A DNA stretch of 61,387 nt from Ulvibacter sp047614245. Its GTDB lineage: Bacteria > Bacteroidota > Bacteroidia > Flavobacteriales > Flavobacteriaceae. Below, one piece after another: positions 8,045-17,646 of this stretch. A program made the position numbers and the translations under genes. The notes beneath the pieces are model-generated. The model was not told the DNA's origin. It did not search any database and was given only the letters and a program-made list of their open reading frames with translations. The stretch lies in contig JBLHIC010000004.1 in the NCBI GenBank assembly GCA_047614245.1, positions 1 through 61,387 of the forward strand, written 5' to 3'. The stretch's first letter is position 1, and every line of letters begins with the position of its first letter.

Positions 8045-11000
8045 TTAAACTTCTTTTGAATTTCTCACTTTGGTCTTGTAGAACACATTTGGCTGTGTAC
8101 CTACTGCCTCCAATAAATGATACATTCTATTATCTTTTTTCTCTTTAAATACTTCACTGTCGTGATCATTGATGTCACCAAACACCATTGCTCCTTTATC
8201 ACATGCTAATGAGCAAGCTGTTTGAAATTCACCATCTTTAATAGCACGCCCATCACGTTTCGCATCTAAGATCGTTTTCTGTGTTTTCTGAATACACATA
8301 GAACACTTCTCCATCACTCCACGAGAACGCACAACCACATCTGGGTTGAGCACCATTCTACCTAGATCATTGTTCATATGGTAATCAAATTCATCATTCT
8401 CACTATATAAGAACCAATTGAATCTTCTAACTTTATAAGGACAATTGTTTGCACAATATCTAGTACCAACACATCTATTATAAGCCATATGGTTTTGACC
8501 TTGACGTCCATGTGACGTAGCCGCTACTGGACAAACCGTCTCACACGGTGCATGGTTACAATGCTGGCACATTACAGGTTGGAATGCAACTTGCGGATTA
8601 TCAGCAGGATTTTCCATCGCACCAAAATCTGAAAGAGAGCTTCCTAAACCTGAAATATTTTCTTTTTTAGCCGTATCTCCTTCAAAAGATTCTACACTCG
8701 AGTAATATCTATCTATACGCAACCAGTGCATATCACGACTCTTACGTATCTCTTCTTTACCAACAACAGGCACATTATTTTCTGCGTGACAAGCAATTAC
8801 ACAAGCACCACATCCGGTACAAGAGTTTAAGTCAATTGAAAGGTTAAAATGATGTCCAATAGAACGATCAAATGAAGCCCACAAATCGGCGTCTGGTGAT
8901 GAAATCGGTATTTCTTGATGATCTTTAGATACATAAATCACAGGGTTCCATTCTTGCACATCTTTCGTGTTGAAGACTTCCAAGGAAGTTTCACGAATGA
9001 TATCTCTTCCCATCATTGTATTATGAAGTTGAACACAAGCAAACTCATGATCACCAATTACTTTTTCCAAAGTCACACTTTGTACTGAAGAAAAGTCCTT
9101 ATATAAAACAAAGGCATTTACACCTGTTTGCATTTCAGCTTGTACTGCCGCTGTTTTTCCGTATCCTAATGCCAATCCGACAGATCCTTTTGCCTGTCCA
9201 GGTTGGATTAATACTGGTACATTCTCCAAAACCACATCGCCCGCTGTTACATTTACGTAACTTCCATTTAATCCTCCGTTGGCCACATGTGTATTTTCAA
9301 GACCCATTGCTTCTGCATCTGCAGAAGATACGGTAACATAATTATCCCAAGACGTTCGTGTTATAGGATCCGGCATCTCTTGCAACCAAGGATTATTAGA
9401 TTGCTGACCATCACCCATTCCTGTTTTCGTATAGAGGGTTAACTCTAGCCCACCATTTTGAGTAGTTCCAGATAAAGCCCCGTGGCTTGTCATACTCTCC
9501 ATTGAGTCGTAAGACTCATTTTTAGAAGAAGCGTCCATCTCAACTTCAACAGAACTTAATAGGACTCCATCTTGAAGTGCTTTATTCCAAGAACTTCCAC
9601 CTAAAAGACTGGTCCAATTCTCTTTTATATAATCGTAATATTTTTTATCATTTCCTGTCCATTGTAACAAGCAATCCTGAAATTGTCGTGTATTAAACAA
9701 AGGTCGGATTGTAGGCTGCATTAAACTGAAAGAACCTTTCTTTATTTGTGTATCACCCCAAGACTCTAAATAATGTGGCGTTGCTGCCACCATTTTGGAA
9801 GCTTCAGCGGTTGCATCAAGTTTCGATGAAAAAGCAAGTGACATTTCTAAGTTAGCATATGCTTCAGCAAATCCAGCATTTTGTGGAAAAGAATACAGAG
9901 GATCAACACCAACGGTGATAATTCCTTTCACAGATCCCGAAACAATACCGTTCATTACTTTAATCACTTCCGAAGTATTACCCTGACGAACCATTCTAGG
10001 GCTCATAGCGTCCATAACTTCGCTGCCTTCATTACAGTTAAGAGCCATAACCTGAGCACCTACATCTGGTAAGCCCGTAATAACGACTCCTTTATTTCCG
10101 GCTTTCTTTAATTGCGCTTTCGCGTTTGTAACTGCAGTTTGAATTGCTTCAGATAAATCCGTAACACTCCCGTTCCCAGTTAGAGCGGCAACAATTTTGA
10201 TTTGTTCTGAAGGAGTAGCTGGCACACGCTTATCTGCATTAGCGCCAGAAAGACTCATATTCGATTCAAATTGAATATGACGAGACATTTTACCCTGCTT
10301 TGGCACACGACCTTTTGCATAGGCAGCATCATAACCACCACCTTGCCAATCACCTAAGAAATCGGCTCCAACTGAAACTATTAGTTCGGCTTTTGAGAAG
10401 TCATAATCCGCTAAAGCTCTTGTACCATATATATTTTGAAAAGCATCTAATGCTTCCGAAGAAGACACAGTATCGTAAATAACGTGACGAACATTTGAAT
10501 ACTTCGCTGTAAATTCTTTGATTAGTTTTGAAGTTGACGGACTTGCAAAAGTTTGTGTTAACAACACTATATCCTTAGCAGACATTGCCGTAAGTTTTTG
10601 AGCCACCTCTTTGTCAAAATTGACCCAAGAGACTTCTTCGCTTCCGATACGTGGTTCTGCCAATCTGTTTATATCATATAATGACAATACAGAAGCATGT
10701 ACCCTCGCATTTACACTTCCATTATTAGTAGCAAGATCATTTCGCTCAATTTTAATTGGACGACCTTCTCTGGTTTTAACAAGAATATTTGCAAAATCAA
10801 ATCCATCTGCGATAGTAGAAGCGTAATAATTTGCAACTCCTGGAACTATCTCGTCTGGAGCTACAACATAAGGTATAGATTTAACTACGGGACCCTCGCA
10901 AGCAGCTAATGAAGCAGCCGCCGTTGTGAAACCAACGTATTTCAAGAAATCACGACGCGTAGTTGATGAAGCCTCAAGAGTCTCCTTATCACCCAAAAAC

Positions 11001-11110
11001 TCATCTGTAGGTATCGTCTCTACAAATTCATTTTGTTGCAACGTCTCAACAATAGAGCTATTCTCGTCTAGCTCCTCAACACTTTTCCAGTATTTCTTGT
11101 TTGATGCCAT
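8045..11110 (-). CDS. actB: Alternative Complex III subunit ActB (molybdopterin-oxidoreductase-like / iron-sulfur protein)
   Basis: This is the large periplasmic electron-transfer subunit. An internal twin-arginine motif (TRRDFLKYVG, RR52-53) is followed by a hydrophobic stretch ending LAAC with Cys71 as a possible lipidated residue. Residues about 75-740 resemble a molybdopterin oxidoreductase, a domain that in ACIII carries no Mo cofactor. The C-terminal part, from about residue 760, has ferredoxin-like clusters: CTGCGACVIAC, CQHCNHAPCETVC, CVGTRYCANNC and CSMCIQ with a later CSLAC. This fits three 4Fe-4S and one 3Fe-4S centre. At 1021 residues it has normal length for a fused ActB. It lies 27 bases after actA. 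Confidence 0.95.
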   Translation of the reverse strand: MASNKKYWKSVEELDENSSIVETLQQNEFVETIPTDEFLGDKETLEASSTTRRDFLKYVGFTTAAASLAACEGPVVKSIPYVVAPDEIVPGVANYYASTIADGFDFANILVKTREGRPIKIERNDLATNNGSVNARVHASVLSLYDINRLAEPRIGSEEVSWVNFDKEVAQKLTAMSAKDIVLLTQTFASPSTSKLIKEFTAKYSNVRHVIYDTVSSSEALDAFQNIYGTRALADYDFSKAELIVSVGADFLGDWQGGGYDAAYAKGRVPKQGKMSRHIQFESNMSLSGANADKRVPATPSEQIKIVAALTGNGSVTDLSEAIQTAVTNAKAQLKKAGNKGVVITGLPDVGAQVMALNCNEGSEVMDAMSPRMVRQGNTSEVIKVMNGIVSGSVKGIITVGVDPLYSFPQNAGFAEAYANLEMSLAFSSKLDATAEASKMVAATPHYLESWGDTQIKKGSFSLMQPTIRPLFNTRQFQDCLLQWTGNDKKYYDYIKENWTSLLGGSSWNKALQDGVLLSSVEVEMDASSKNESYDSMESMTSHGALSGTTQNGGLELTLYTKTGMGDGQQSNNPWLQEMPDPITRTSWDNYVTVSSADAEAMGLENTHVANGGLNGSYVNVTAGDVVLENVPVLIQPGQAKGSVGLALGYGKTAAVQAEMQTGVNAFVLYKDFSSVQSVTLEKVIGDHEFACVQLHNTMMGRDIIRETSLEVFNTKDVQEWNPVIYVSKDHQEIPISSPDADLWASFDRSIGHHFNLSIDLNSCTGCGACVIACHAENNVPVVGKEEIRKSRDMHWLRIDRYYSSVESFEGDTAKKENISGLGSSLSDFGAMENPADNPQVAFQPVMCQHCNHAPCETVCPVAATSHGRQGQNHMAYNRCVGTRYCANNCPYKVRRFNWFLYSENDEFDYHMNNDLGRMVLNPDVVVRSRGVMEKCSMCIQKTQKTILDAKRDGRAIKDGEFQTACSLACDKGAMVFGDINDHDSEVFKEKKDNRMYHLLEAVGTQPNVFYKTKVRNSKEV

Positions 11111-11137
11111 ATTGGTTATTGTAATTATCTTTAATTC

Positions 11138-12412
11138 TTAATAGTGACACTTACCACATTCCAATCCACCCATTTGAGCAATTGTCAACTTGTCAACTCC
11201 GTATTTTTTCGAAAGTTCCTTGTGCATTTTAGCGTAATATTCATTACCCTTTAAATTCACATTTGTCTCTCTATGACAGTCGATGCACCATCCCATTGTA
11301 AGCGGTGAAAATTGATACATAATTTCCATTTCCTCAACAGGCCCGTGACATTTTTGACAGTCTACACCAGCAACAGTAACGTGTTGCGAGTGATTGAAAT
11401 ATGCAAAATCTGGTAAATTATGGATTCGAGTCCATTTTACAGGCTCAGTTTCACCTGTATACGCTTGATTTTCCTCATCCCATCCAACAGCTTTGTATAA
11501 TTTCTTAATTTCTCCAGTGTAAAACTCTTTCGTGTAACCATTCTCAAGATCCTCTTCCCCATTGTACTCTGCAATATTCTTATGACAGTTCATACAAACA
11601 TTCAAAGATGGTATTCCAGAGTGCTTACTTTTTCGAGCTGAACTATGACAGAAATTACAATCGATTTTATTAGCTCCTGCATGAATTTTATGCGAATAAT
11701 GGATTGGTTGAACCGGAGCGTATCCTTGATCAACACCAATCTGCATTACATATCCGTAAGCGAAATATGCAGACCCCAATAATAACAGGATACAACTTAC
11801 TAATACGAGAAACTGATTTTGAGCAAAGGTTTTCCAAATCGGTGTTTTCTTCACGTGTACTGGATACTCAACTCCATTTGCCGAAGCAATTTTCTTCAGA
11901 GTCGCTGTAACCAAGAATAGCATAATAACCAATAACAAGAATACCAAGGCTAAGGCACTAAGAATAATGGCATTTGAAACTCCACTATTATCTCCTCCCG
12001 ACATACTAGTTGGAAGCACAGCTGCAACTACTGGCACTGGTTTTGGTTCACTCGTATATGCTAAAATATTGTCGATATCACCATTTGATAGTCCAGGGAA
12101 GGAAGTCATTACTGAATTGTTATACTCAGCAAATAAAGCAACTGCTTTAGCATCCCCAGATTTTATTAAACCCTGACTATTTTTTATCCACTCATACAAC
12201 CACTCAGTATCGTATTTTTCGGCTACTCCTCTTAGCGCCGGTCCGGTCGCTTTTTTATCTAATTTATGACAAGCGGCACAGTTCGCATTAAATAATGCTT
12301 TACCAGCAACTGGATCTGCTTGTGAAAAAGTAGTAGTTGAAAATGCTAGCATTAAAGCCAACAAAAGAAGTGACAATTGTGAGGGAAGAATACGGAAATT
12401 GACCTTTTTCAT
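11138..12412 (-). CDS. actA: Alternative Complex III subunit ActA (multiheme cytochrome c)
   Basis: First gene of the act-cox operon, a membrane-anchored multiheme cytochrome. The frame is open to an ATG at 12439, but I prefer the ATG at 12412 because MKKVNFRILPSQLSLLLLAL then reads as a normal signal peptide ending near TFSQA. An N-terminal mono-heme cytochrome c domain (CAACH near residue 45) is followed by two hydrophobic segments (about 140-170 and 190-220). The C-terminal domain carries five further motifs: CNFCH, CMNCH, CQKCH, CIDCH and CGKCH, the last only two residues from the end. The total is six CxxCH sites. It accepts electrons from ActB clusters and passes them to ActE or the oxidase. 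Confidence 0.94.
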   Translation of the reverse strand: MKKVNFRILPSQLSLLLLALMLAFSTTTFSQADPVAGKALFNANCAACHKLDKKATGPALRGVAEKYDTEWLYEWIKNSQGLIKSGDAKAVALFAEYNNSVMTSFPGLSNGDIDNILAYTSEPKPVPVVAAVLPTSMSGGDNSGVSNAIILSALALVFLLLVIMLFLVTATLKKIASANGVEYPVHVKKTPIWKTFAQNQFLVLVSCILLLLGSAYFAYGYVMQIGVDQGYAPVQPIHYSHKIHAGANKIDCNFCHSSARKSKHSGIPSLNVCMNCHKNIAEYNGEEDLENGYTKEFYTGEIKKLYKAVGWDEENQAYTGETEPVKWTRIHNLPDFAYFNHSQHVTVAGVDCQKCHGPVEEMEIMYQFSPLTMGWCIDCHRETNVNLKGNEYYAKMHKELSKKYGVDKLTIAQMGGLECGKCHY

Positions 12413-12506
12413 ACTAGTGGTTAAATTATTGTCAAGCATTTGGCACGTAATTAGCTAGTAATTATTGAACTAAACTATTGTATTTTACCTGCCTTAAATG
12501 ACAGTA

Positions 12507-12514
12507 CAAAAGTA
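12507..12514 (-). promoter_or_regulatory. Candidate -7 element (TACTTTTG) of the act-cox operon promoter
   Basis: TACTTTTG on the minus strand fits TAnnTTTG and lies about 95 bases upstream of actA. A TTTG at 12540-12543 could be the -33 box, but the 25-base spacing is longer than usual. Confidence 0.45.
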
Positions 12515-12585
12515 AGCCTTTCAGTCGATTTGTAAAATGCAAATATTATGTTAAGTGTCAATTTATAATTATTCTAAATAGTAAA

Positions 12586-12620
12586 TTTGTGACCGCTAAT
12601 GTTATTATAATTTATATTTG
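12586..12620 (+). promoter_or_regulatory. Bacteroidota-type promoter of the SPOR gene
   Basis: TTTG at 12586-12589 and TATATTTG at 12613-12620 match the -33 and -7 elements with a 23-base spacer. The expected transcript start, near 12626, leaves a leader of about 13 bases before the ATG at 12639. Confidence 0.5.
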
Positions 12621-12638
12621 TAATCAAGATTCAAACTT

Positions 12639-13025
12639 ATGAAATTTCAAACATATATTAAGCCATTTATATTCAGTCTTTTAATCATTATTATTTCTGA
12701 AAGTATCGTGGCGCAGTCGGCTTCGGTAACAATAAATGAAGATCCTAAAATCACACGTTTATTAGAACTTAAAAAGGAATTAGAAAAGGAGAATAAACTG
12801 GCTGATGGATATACGATTCAGCTACATTATGGTGAACTTAGTAAAGCAAACGAGGTTCTAAAAAAATATAAGAATAACCACGGTGCCTGGCCAGCTTCGA
12901 TTGAATATGAGACCCCCAACTATAAAGTTTGGGTTGGAAATTTTAGCGCCCGTTTAGAGGCAGATAGAGCACTATTAGAAGTACAGCGTACATTCGACGC
13001 TGCTTTCATTTTAAAACGGAAGTAA
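12639..13025 (+). CDS. Small exported SPOR-domain protein
   Basis: A 128-residue exported protein. Residues 1-25 form a signal peptide ending IVAQ. A short charged helix (about 34-50) precedes a SPOR-like repeat domain (about 54-128). That domain shows the typical YTIQLHYGELSKANEVLKKY and YKVWVGNFSARLEADRALLEVQRTF segments. SPOR domains bind denuded peptidoglycan strands, often at division sites, so a cell-envelope role is likely. It is a single gene, divergent from the act operon. No catalytic domain is present, and its exact partner is unknown. Confidence 0.8.
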   Translation: MKFQTYIKPFIFSLLIIIISESIVAQSASVTINEDPKITRLLELKKELEKENKLADGYTIQLHYGELSKANEVLKKYKNNHGAWPASIEYETPNYKVWVGNFSARLEADRALLEVQRTFDAAFILKRK

Positions 13026-13030
13026 GTGGG

Positions 13031-13060
13031 TGTTAGATGTTAGGTGTTAGGTGTTAGATG
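13031..13060 (+). repeat. Short imperfect tandem repeat of GTTAGRTG units
   Basis: Directly after the SPOR stop codon about four units of an 8-base repeat (GTTAGATG or GTTAGGTG, with one 7-base step) run in tandem. It is a simple-sequence tract in non-coding DNA with no visible function. Confidence 0.6.
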
Positions 13061-13429
13061 AAAATAAAAAAGATTAAGTAATTCGCTCTCAGATGAGTTT
13101 ATATTTGGATACTTAAGGATTCAAATAGTCTAGATGAAGGCAGGGTTAATAAAAAAGCATCGGGGATAAGAGTGATTTGCGTAAATCCACTTATACTAGC
13201 ACTCAAACACATAAAAAGGATAGCTAACTTTTTCCTGGTTAGTTTTAATTATTTTCTTTTGAAATGATGCATCAGCATCGAGTAGATTTACTCAAATATA
13301 GAAAACATATTGTTTACACATTACACTTGATGTAGCAATTCGTGAATTTCGAGCAATAAATTGGTCTTCTAGCTGTCAATGAAAAGCGCTCCTTCATTTC
13401 TCCAACCATTTTTGTATACTAATATCCAT

Positions 13430-13460
13430 AAAAAAGCGACCCGTTTAGGTCGCTTTTTTT
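13430..13460. terminator. Bidirectional intrinsic terminator (infB / SPOR gene)
   Basis: Stem GCGACC (13436-13441) pairs with GGTCGC (13448-13453) around a 6-base loop. It is flanked by A-runs on the left and T-runs on the right, so it can work on both strands. It lies 20 bases past the infB stop. Confidence 0.85.
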
Positions 13461-13479
13461 ATTTATTCAGAAGTGATTA

Positions 13480-16347
13480 TTATTTTAATTTCTTCTTAAC
13501 TGCCACTTCTTGGAAGCCTTCAATAATATCCCCTTCCATTATGTCATTATAGTTTTTAACCTGTATACCACAATCATAACCTTTTGCTACTTCTTTGGCA
13601 TCATCTTTAAAACGTTTTAATGATGAAAGTTCACCAGTAAACACGACTACACCTTCACGTATAAGTCGAATACCTGCGGTTTTTATAATTTTTCCACTTA
13701 ATACCATACAACCTGCAATAGCACCAATTTTTGAAATCTTGAAAGTTTCGCGAATTTCGGCAGTACCCGTGATTTCTTCTTTCATCGTAGGAGACAACAT
13801 TCCTTCCATCGCATCCTTCAGATCGTTAATCGCATCGTAAATAATAGAATACATACGGATATCGATTTCTTCTTTGTCTGCAATTTGTCGTGCATTCCCC
13901 ATTGGACGAACGTTAAATCCAATAATAATAGCGTCGGATGCTGAAGCGAGTAATACATCACTTTCAGTAATTGGCCCAACAGCTTTATGAATAATATTCA
14001 CCTGTATTTCTTCCGAAGAAAGTTTCTGGAAAGAATCCGTTAAAGCCTCTACCGAACCATCAACATCACCCTTAAGGATAATATTAAGTTCTTTAAAGTC
14101 TCCAAGCGCGATACGTCTTCCAATTTCATCAAGTGTAATATGACGTTGCGTTCTTACTGATTGTTCACGTTGTAACTGAGCTCTTTTAGTTGCGACTGTT
14201 TTTGCCTCACGCTCATCTTCAAATACAGTAAATTTATCTCCAGCCTGCGGTGCTCCATCCAAACCTAATATGGACACAGGAATTGAAGGACCAGCTTCTT
14301 TAACGTTTTTACCTCGTTCGTCATGCATGGCTTTCACCTTCCCACTATTTTTTCCAGCCAACACATAATCTCCTATTCGCAGAGTTCCTCCTTGTACCAG
14401 GATAGTTGAGACGTAACCTCGACCTTTATCGAGAAATGCCTCTACCACTGTACCGTTAGCAACTCTATCTGGATTTGCTTTTAGCTCTAATAATTCTGCT
14501 TCGAGAAGAACTTTTTCAAGTAATTCAGGAACGCCTTCACCAGTTTTAGCAGAAATATCATGTGACTGTATTTTACCACCCCAATCTTCCACAAGAAGAT
14601 TCATTTGAGCCAAGCCTTCTTTTATCTTTTCTGGATTCGAATCTGGCTTATCTATCTTATTTATAGCAAAAACGATTGGCACTCCAGCAGCTTGCGCGTG
14701 GCTTATTGCCTCTTTAGTTTGCGGCATAATATCATCATCTGCAGCAACTACAATTATGGCTAAATCTGTTACTTGAGCACCCCTAGCACGCATTGCGGTA
14801 AACGCCTCGTGACCAGGTGTATCAAGAAAAGCGATCTTCTGACCGTCCTTTAATTGAACTCCATATGCCCCGATGTGCTGTGTAATACCACCCGATTCCC
14901 CAGCAATTACATTTTCTTCACGAATATAATCTAGTAAAGATGTTTTTCCATGATCTACGTGTCCCATTACAGTAACAATAGGCGCACGTGGCTTCAGATC
15001 TTTAGGATCATCTTCTTGCTCCTGAATTGCTTCTTCTATATCTGCAGTAATAAATTCAACTTCAAATCCGAACTCATCAGCCACTATTGAAAGTGTTTCT
15101 GCATCCAAACGCTGATTCATAGTTACCATCATCCCAAGAGACATACAGGCTGAAATAACATTAGTTACTGGCACATCCATCATAGTCGCTACTTCACTTA
15201 CAGTAACAAACTCTGTTAGTTTTAAAGTCTTATCTGCATTTTGAATCGCAAGTTCATCTTCAGTTTTTTGACGGTGACTATCTCTTTTATCTCTTCTGTA
15301 TTTGGCTCCTTTCCCTTTTGAGGATTTCCCTTGAAGCTTTTCTAAGGTTTCACGTACCTGTTTTTGCACTTCTTCTTCACTAGGCTCCTCTTTAGGAACC
15401 GTGGCCCGTGCAGCGGTTATTGGTTTCCTTTGAGGACCTCTACTATTTCTAGTATCTACCCTACCTTTTTGAGGTTCTTTACTAATTCGGCGTCGTTTAC
15501 TCTTTCTATCTTTAGCTTCTCCCGCTTTGACTTCAGGCTTTTTCTTTTCAGGTTTCTTAAATTGAGTAAGATCAATTTTCTGCCCTGTAAAATTAGGCCC
15601 ATTTAATTTCTTATACTTAGTTTCAACCTTTGCAGACACTCCATCTACTTGAGCTACTTCTGTCTTCTCAGCCTCTTTTTCGGATTGATCCTTTTTTACG
15701 TCTTTCGTTTCAGGGGTTTCTGTCTTAGCCTCAACTTTCGGTATTTCAACTTCAGCCTTGACCTCTTTTTCAACACTCTTAGCCTTCGGCTTTTCACTTT
15801 TCACTTCGACAGCCTGCTTCTCAACCTTCACTTCAACCTTCTCAGCAACCTTCTCAGCAACCTTCTCAGCAACCTTCTCAGCAACCTTCTCTTCAACCTT
15901 CTCTTCAACCTTCTCAGCAACTTTTGTTTCACTAACAATAGCAACTTTTTCCTCTTTTACAGGGGTTTCGGTTTTCTCGCCTTTTACAGGCTTTTTCTTG
16001 CCTAAATCAATCGTCCCTACTTGCTTAGTACCAACTAGTTTTGATTCAGCCCTAATAACTAACGGAGTGGTCCTTTTTTGCTTCTCTTCAATTTCACGCT
16101 CACGTTCAAGACGAAATTCTTCTTTCTCTTTGCGCTTCTCTTCGCCTACTTCTTTCGATTGAACCTTTTTGCTTTTATCAGTTTGAAATTCTTCAAACAA
16201 CACTTGGTACTCACCATCCGAAATTTTGGTAGTAGGGCGCGCTTCGATTTCATGTCCTTTGGAACTTAAAAATTCCACGGCACGATCGAGTGAGATATTA
16301 AATTCACGCAATACTTTGTTAAGCCTTATCGTTTTTACTTCAGCCAT
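13480..16347 (-). CDS. infB: Translation initiation factor IF-2
   Basis: The GTPase that brings initiator tRNA to the 30S ribosome. It has 955 residues. The N-terminal IF2_N fold (1-55) is followed by a long Lys/Glu/Val-rich linker (about 60-340). Within it, around residues 145-172, runs a pentapeptide-like series of EKVAEKVEEKVAEK, encoded by a 12-15 base DNA repeat (about 15840-15925). A second IF2_N region precedes the G domain, where GHVDHGKT (G1), DTPGHE (G3) and NKID (G4) are all intact, from about residue 455. The C-terminal domains II-IV are complete. It is the last gene of the rimP-nusA-infB operon, 60 bases after nusA. Confidence 0.97.
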   Translation of the reverse strand: MAEVKTIRLNKVLREFNISLDRAVEFLSSKGHEIEARPTTKISDGEYQVLFEEFQTDKSKKVQSKEVGEEKRKEKEEFRLEREREIEEKQKRTTPLVIRAESKLVGTKQVGTIDLGKKKPVKGEKTETPVKEEKVAIVSETKVAEKVEEKVEEKVAEKVAEKVAEKVAEKVEVKVEKQAVEVKSEKPKAKSVEKEVKAEVEIPKVEAKTETPETKDVKKDQSEKEAEKTEVAQVDGVSAKVETKYKKLNGPNFTGQKIDLTQFKKPEKKKPEVKAGEAKDRKSKRRRISKEPQKGRVDTRNSRGPQRKPITAARATVPKEEPSEEEVQKQVRETLEKLQGKSSKGKGAKYRRDKRDSHRQKTEDELAIQNADKTLKLTEFVTVSEVATMMDVPVTNVISACMSLGMMVTMNQRLDAETLSIVADEFGFEVEFITADIEEAIQEQEDDPKDLKPRAPIVTVMGHVDHGKTSLLDYIREENVIAGESGGITQHIGAYGVQLKDGQKIAFLDTPGHEAFTAMRARGAQVTDLAIIVVAADDDIMPQTKEAISHAQAAGVPIVFAINKIDKPDSNPEKIKEGLAQMNLLVEDWGGKIQSHDISAKTGEGVPELLEKVLLEAELLELKANPDRVANGTVVEAFLDKGRGYVSTILVQGGTLRIGDYVLAGKNSGKVKAMHDERGKNVKEAGPSIPVSILGLDGAPQAGDKFTVFEDEREAKTVATKRAQLQREQSVRTQRHITLDEIGRRIALGDFKELNIILKGDVDGSVEALTDSFQKLSSEEIQVNIIHKAVGPITESDVLLASASDAIIIGFNVRPMGNARQIADKEEIDIRMYSIIYDAINDLKDAMEGMLSPTMKEEITGTAEIRETFKISKIGAIAGCMVLSGKIIKTAGIRLIREGVVVFTGELSSLKRFKDDAKEVAKGYDCGIQVKNYNDIMEGDIIEGFQEVAVKKKLK

Positions 16348-16407
16348 ATAAATACTTTCTGCTGTTTTTGAATTGAAAAATTTGTCTAAAAGTAGTTAAT
16401 CTTTCAA

Positions 16408-17640
16408 CTACTCTTCAAATTCTTCTTTTAATATATTTATCACTTCTTGAATCGTTTCCTCTTCAAGATCGGTTCGTGACACTAAATCCTTTAAATCATA
16501 TTCTAATACACTCTTCGCGGTATCCAATCCAATCTTATGGAATTCCTGAATAATCCAGCTTTCAATTTCATCTGAGAATTCACTCAACTCAACATCTTCT
16601 TCTGCCCCTTCTCTTAATACATCAATTTCATATCCCGTAAGTTGTCCAGCCAATCGAATATTATGACCTCCACGGCCTATCGCTTTACTAACCTCTTCAG
16701 GACGTAAAATAACCTCAGCACGCTTCGTTTCCTCATTAATCTTTATAGACGTTACTTTCGCAGGACTTAATGCCCTAGTTATAAATAATTGTAAGTTGTT
16801 CGTATAATTAATAACATCTATATTCTCATTACCTAATTCACGGACAATACTGTGTATACGCGAGCCTTTCATCCCAACACAAGCCCCTACAGGATCAATT
16901 CTATCATCGTAAGAATCTACAGCTACTTTCGCTTTTTCACCAGGAATACGCACTACTTTTTTAACCGTAATTAATCCATCAAAAACCTCAGGAATTTCTT
17001 GCTCAAAGAGTTTTTCTAAAAATATAGGTGTCGCTCTTGACATTATAATTGTAGGCTTATTTCCCTTCAATTCGACACTTTCTATAATCCCTCTCACATT
17101 ATCTCCTTTTCTGAAAAAATCGGAAGGAATTTGTCTTTCCTTAGGAAGAATTAGTTCGTTACCATCATCATCTAACAAAATTACAGCGCGATGACGAATA
17201 TGATGCACTTCAGCAGTATATATCTCACCTTCAAGTTCCTTAAAGTGCTTATAGATATTTGTATTGTCGTGTTCGTGAATTTTTGAAATCAAGTTTTGAC
17301 GCAATGCCAAAATTGAGCGTCTACCTAGATCAATAAGCTTCACCTCTTGTGACACATCCTCACCAATTTCAAAATCTGGCTCAACTTTTTGAGCATCGCT
17401 CAAGGAAATCTCCTCATTCTCATCTTCTACTTCATCATCGGCTACAACAATTCTATTTCTCCAAATCTCTAAATCTCCCTTGTCTGGATTTATGATAATA
17501 TCAAAGTTATCATCACTTCCATATTTCTTCTTAAGAGCATTTCTAAATACATCCTCCAGTATCGCCATAAGCGTTACTCTATCAATTAGCTTATCGTCTT
17601 TAAATTCTGAAAACGATTCAATTAATGCTAAATTTTCCAT
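16408..17640 (-). CDS. nusA: Transcription termination/antitermination factor NusA
   Basis: An RNA polymerase-bound elongation factor that modulates pausing, termination and antitermination. The 410 residues show the N-terminal polymerase-binding domain (about 1-130, with acidic stretch EVEDENEEISLSDAQ), an S1 domain (about 135-200) and two KH domains. The KH domains (about 230-345) include VGMKGSRIHSIVREL and IGRGGHNIRLAGQLTGYEI. A C-terminal acidic tail follows; the E. coli-type AR repeats are absent, as usual outside Proteobacteria. It starts 6 bases after the rimP stop, so the two are probably translationally coupled. In many bacteria NusA regulates its own operon, which matters for the hairpin upstream of rimP. 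Confidence 0.96.
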   Translation of the reverse strand: MENLALIESFSEFKDDKLIDRVTLMAILEDVFRNALKKKYGSDDNFDIIINPDKGDLEIWRNRIVVADDEVEDENEEISLSDAQKVEPDFEIGEDVSQEVKLIDLGRRSILALRQNLISKIHEHDNTNIYKHFKELEGEIYTAEVHHIRHRAVILLDDDGNELILPKERQIPSDFFRKGDNVRGIIESVELKGNKPTIIMSRATPIFLEKLFEQEIPEVFDGLITVKKVVRIPGEKAKVAVDSYDDRIDPVGACVGMKGSRIHSIVRELGNENIDVINYTNNLQLFITRALSPAKVTSIKINEETKRAEVILRPEEVSKAIGRGGHNIRLAGQLTGYEIDVLREGAEEDVELSEFSDEIESWIIQEFHKIGLDTAKSVLEYDLKDLVSRTDLEEETIQEVINILKEEFEE

Positions 17641-17646
17641 ATAATA

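Larger units (their letters stand above)
13026..13479. other. Intergenic region between the SPOR gene and infB
   Basis: A gap of 454 bases between two converging genes. It holds the tandem repeat at 13031-13060 and the terminator at 13430-13460. In the middle part (13061-13429) I see no open frame, RNA gene or strong repeat. Confidence 0.6.

Noticed and set aside
15835..15930. Repeated units that could look like a CRISPR array
   Set aside because: The units are in frame within infB, lack unique spacers and have no cas genes nearby.
15649..16162. Long plus-strand frames opposite infB with repeated Asn-Leu-Leu-Ser units
   Set aside because: They are shadows of the Lys/Glu/Val/Ala repeat in the IF-2 linker.
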